Origin: Algoriphagus boseongensis
GTDB lineage: Bacteria; Bacteroidota; Bacteroidia; Cytophagales; Cyclobacteriaceae
DNA length: 64,000 nucleotides
Assembly: GCF_004362805.1 (NCBI RefSeq)
Contig: NZ_SNYF01000005.1
Location: 1,601,676-1,665,675 of the forward strand
Direction: 5' to 3'
Shown: in pieces, positions 63,078 through 64,000 of the stretch
How the letters are laid out: each line of letters begins with the position of its first letter
How positions within the stretch are numbered: the first letter of the stretch is position 1
Position numbers and translations under genes: made by a program
The notes under the pieces: model-generated
Seen by the model: only the letters and a program-made list of their open reading frames with translations
The model's database searches: none
Told to the model about the DNA's origin: nothing

Positions 63078-64000
63078 CTTTTAAAAAGATTTGCTACCAT
63101 GAGGTGATTCCAGCTTCCATCACCCTTAGTATGAGCAGCTTGAGCTATTATTGGCAAATTTTCTGCCCCTTTTTTAAGAATCCCCTCCTTACTTAAAATT
63201 TCCCGAGCAGATTTAATTTTTTCTTGGGTATGTTGAGCATCCATCCAGGATTTTTGGGGAGGCTCAAATCCAATTTTATCCTTTCTCCAGGCGATCTCTT
63301 CTGGAAGAATATCTTCGAAAGCCTTTCGCATGAGATATTTTGTCCATCCATTATGGATTTTATATTCCGAAGGTAGAGAAAACACAAATTCCACTAATTC
63401 ATGGGAAAGGAAAGGCAATCTTACTTCCCGACTATGAGCCATTGAATTGCGATCCGCATACCTCAATAAAGTTGGAAGTCCTACTTCAAACGTGGAGAAA
63501 TACAGGTGGCTATTCAGATTACCAATATCAAAACTGAAATCATTATGGGCTTTTTTGCGGAATTCACCGAAGAAGTCCTCAGCCATCAAAGTGGAATTTT
63601 TCATCTTCATATTGATGACTTTTCTACCCACCTTATTCATCAAACCAGGAAATCTAGAAGCTACAGCTTGCTTAATTCCAGGTTTAGCAATTTTCGCATT
63701 GATCTGATTCTCTTTATGCAATTCCTGATAGGCAGAGAATTCTTTTTCAAACTTAGATCCAGACTGCTTTTTGATCTCATTGAAAAAAGTGGTGAAATAG
63801 GGATGGTATCCAGCCAGGATTTCATCTGCACCCTGTCCATCCAAAAGAACAGTTACGCCCTTTTTCTTCGCCAATTCATAGACTTGGTATTGCACCAAAA
63901 TACTGGCAGAACCGAAAGGCTCCTCCTGGTGATGACAAATCTTATCCAGAACTGAATCCAACTCATCGATCTCACTATATACTTCATGGGAAGTAATCCG
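63074..64000 (-). CDS. asnB: asparagine synthase-type amidotransferase, C-terminal part, cut by the right edge
   Basis: The frame is open through the window edge: residues RITSHEVYSEIDELDSV continue upstream of the TTG at 63961, so the N-terminal glutaminase domain lies outside. The visible synthetase part has EEPFGSASILVQYQVYELAKKKGVTVLLDGQGADEILAGYHPYF and AHSREVRLPFLSHELVEFVFSLPSEYKIHNGWTKYLMRKAF. It is the third AsnB-like protein of the locus and is followed by two GT4 genes in the same orientation. The same role is inferred as for the others: amidation of a carboxyl in the glycan. Confidence 0.9.
   Translation of the reverse strand, partial: RITSHEVYSEIDELDSVLDKICHHQEEPFGSASILVQYQVYELAKKKGVTVLLDGQGADEILAGYHPYFTTFFNEIKKQSGSKFEKEFSAYQELHKENQINAKIAKPGIKQAVASRFPGLMNKVGRKVINMKMKNSTLMAEDFFGEFRKKAHNDFSFDIGNLNSHLYFSTFEVGLPTLLRYADRNSMAHSREVRLPFLSHELVEFVFSLPSEYKIHNGWTKYLMRKAFEDILPEEIAWRKDKIGFEPPQKSWMDAQHTQEKIKSAREILSKEGILKKGAENLPIIAQAAHTKGDGSWNHLMVANLFKS

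Noticed and set aside
1..64000. tRNA, rRNA, integrase, transposase or phage genes
   Set aside because: None was recognised on either strand by reading; repeats are short non-coding elements only.

Overview
The window is AT-rich and almost every gene lies on the minus strand, so transcription runs from right to left. It looks like a gliding-type Bacteroidota, probably Cytophagales and near Cyclobacteriaceae/Algoriphagus. The reasons are a very large SprB-repeat adhesin with a type IX secretion (T9SS) type-B C-terminal domain, short Wza and Tyr-tailed Wzc proteins of the Bacteroidota kind, promoter-like TTTG-N18/19-TAnnTTTG boxes, TTG starts, and low-complexity intergenic repeats (ACTGCC-type, GGAAGAC-type and GTCATTGCGAG-type). 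The lineage call is inference.

From right to left: (1) 64000-54038 holds a truncated asparagine-synthase-type amidotransferase, GT4 glycosyltransferases, a Wzy-like polymerase, an exported DUF4091/GH123-like protein, a DUF1972 glycosyltransferase and the outer-membrane capsule protein Wzi. (2) 53820-46298 starts from its own predicted promoter and carries a UDP-sugar 6-dehydrogenase, Wza, Wzc, a PglK/MsbA-like ABC flippase and a GT4. (3) 46286-40924 is a neuB-neuC-(methyltransferase)-neuA nonulosonic acid block plus a second amidotransferase. (4) 40927-24178 has more glycosyltransferases, a second Wzy/ligase-like protein, an AMP-ligase-like/GNAT/deacetylase-like/FemAB decoration block, an epimerase, a third amidotransferase and a closing terminator. 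(5) 23881-17714 is the 2055-residue surface adhesin, followed by a WecA/WbpL-type initiating phosphoglycosyltransferase. (6) 16035-11691 is an unfamiliar four-gene operon of exported proteins (lipoprotein, two small proteins, LRR protein) that appear to share a domain. (7) 11334-3781 is an Arn-like sugar-donor module: ArnC/GtrB-like GT2, WecD-like acetyltransferase, WecE-like aminotransferase and three GT-C-like membrane proteins. (8) 3601-168 is a winged-helix regulator, a methyltransferase, a GT2 and an ABC-2 permease whose normal start appears to be missing.

Together the genes make, flip, polymerise, phospho-regulate and export a capsule that probably contains nonulosonic acid and amidated uronic acid residues. 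A separate module adds a 4-acetamido sugar. The strongest new signal is a near-identical 17-bp palindrome (15/17 identical) on the -7 box of two predicted promoters 50 kb apart: that of the winged-helix regulator (3676-3692) and that of the dehydrogenase-wza-wzc operon (53979-53995). This suggests an autoregulated switch controlling capsule export. The four-gene LRR operon is the best candidate for an undescribed system. No tRNA, rRNA, CRISPR array, integrase or transposase was seen.
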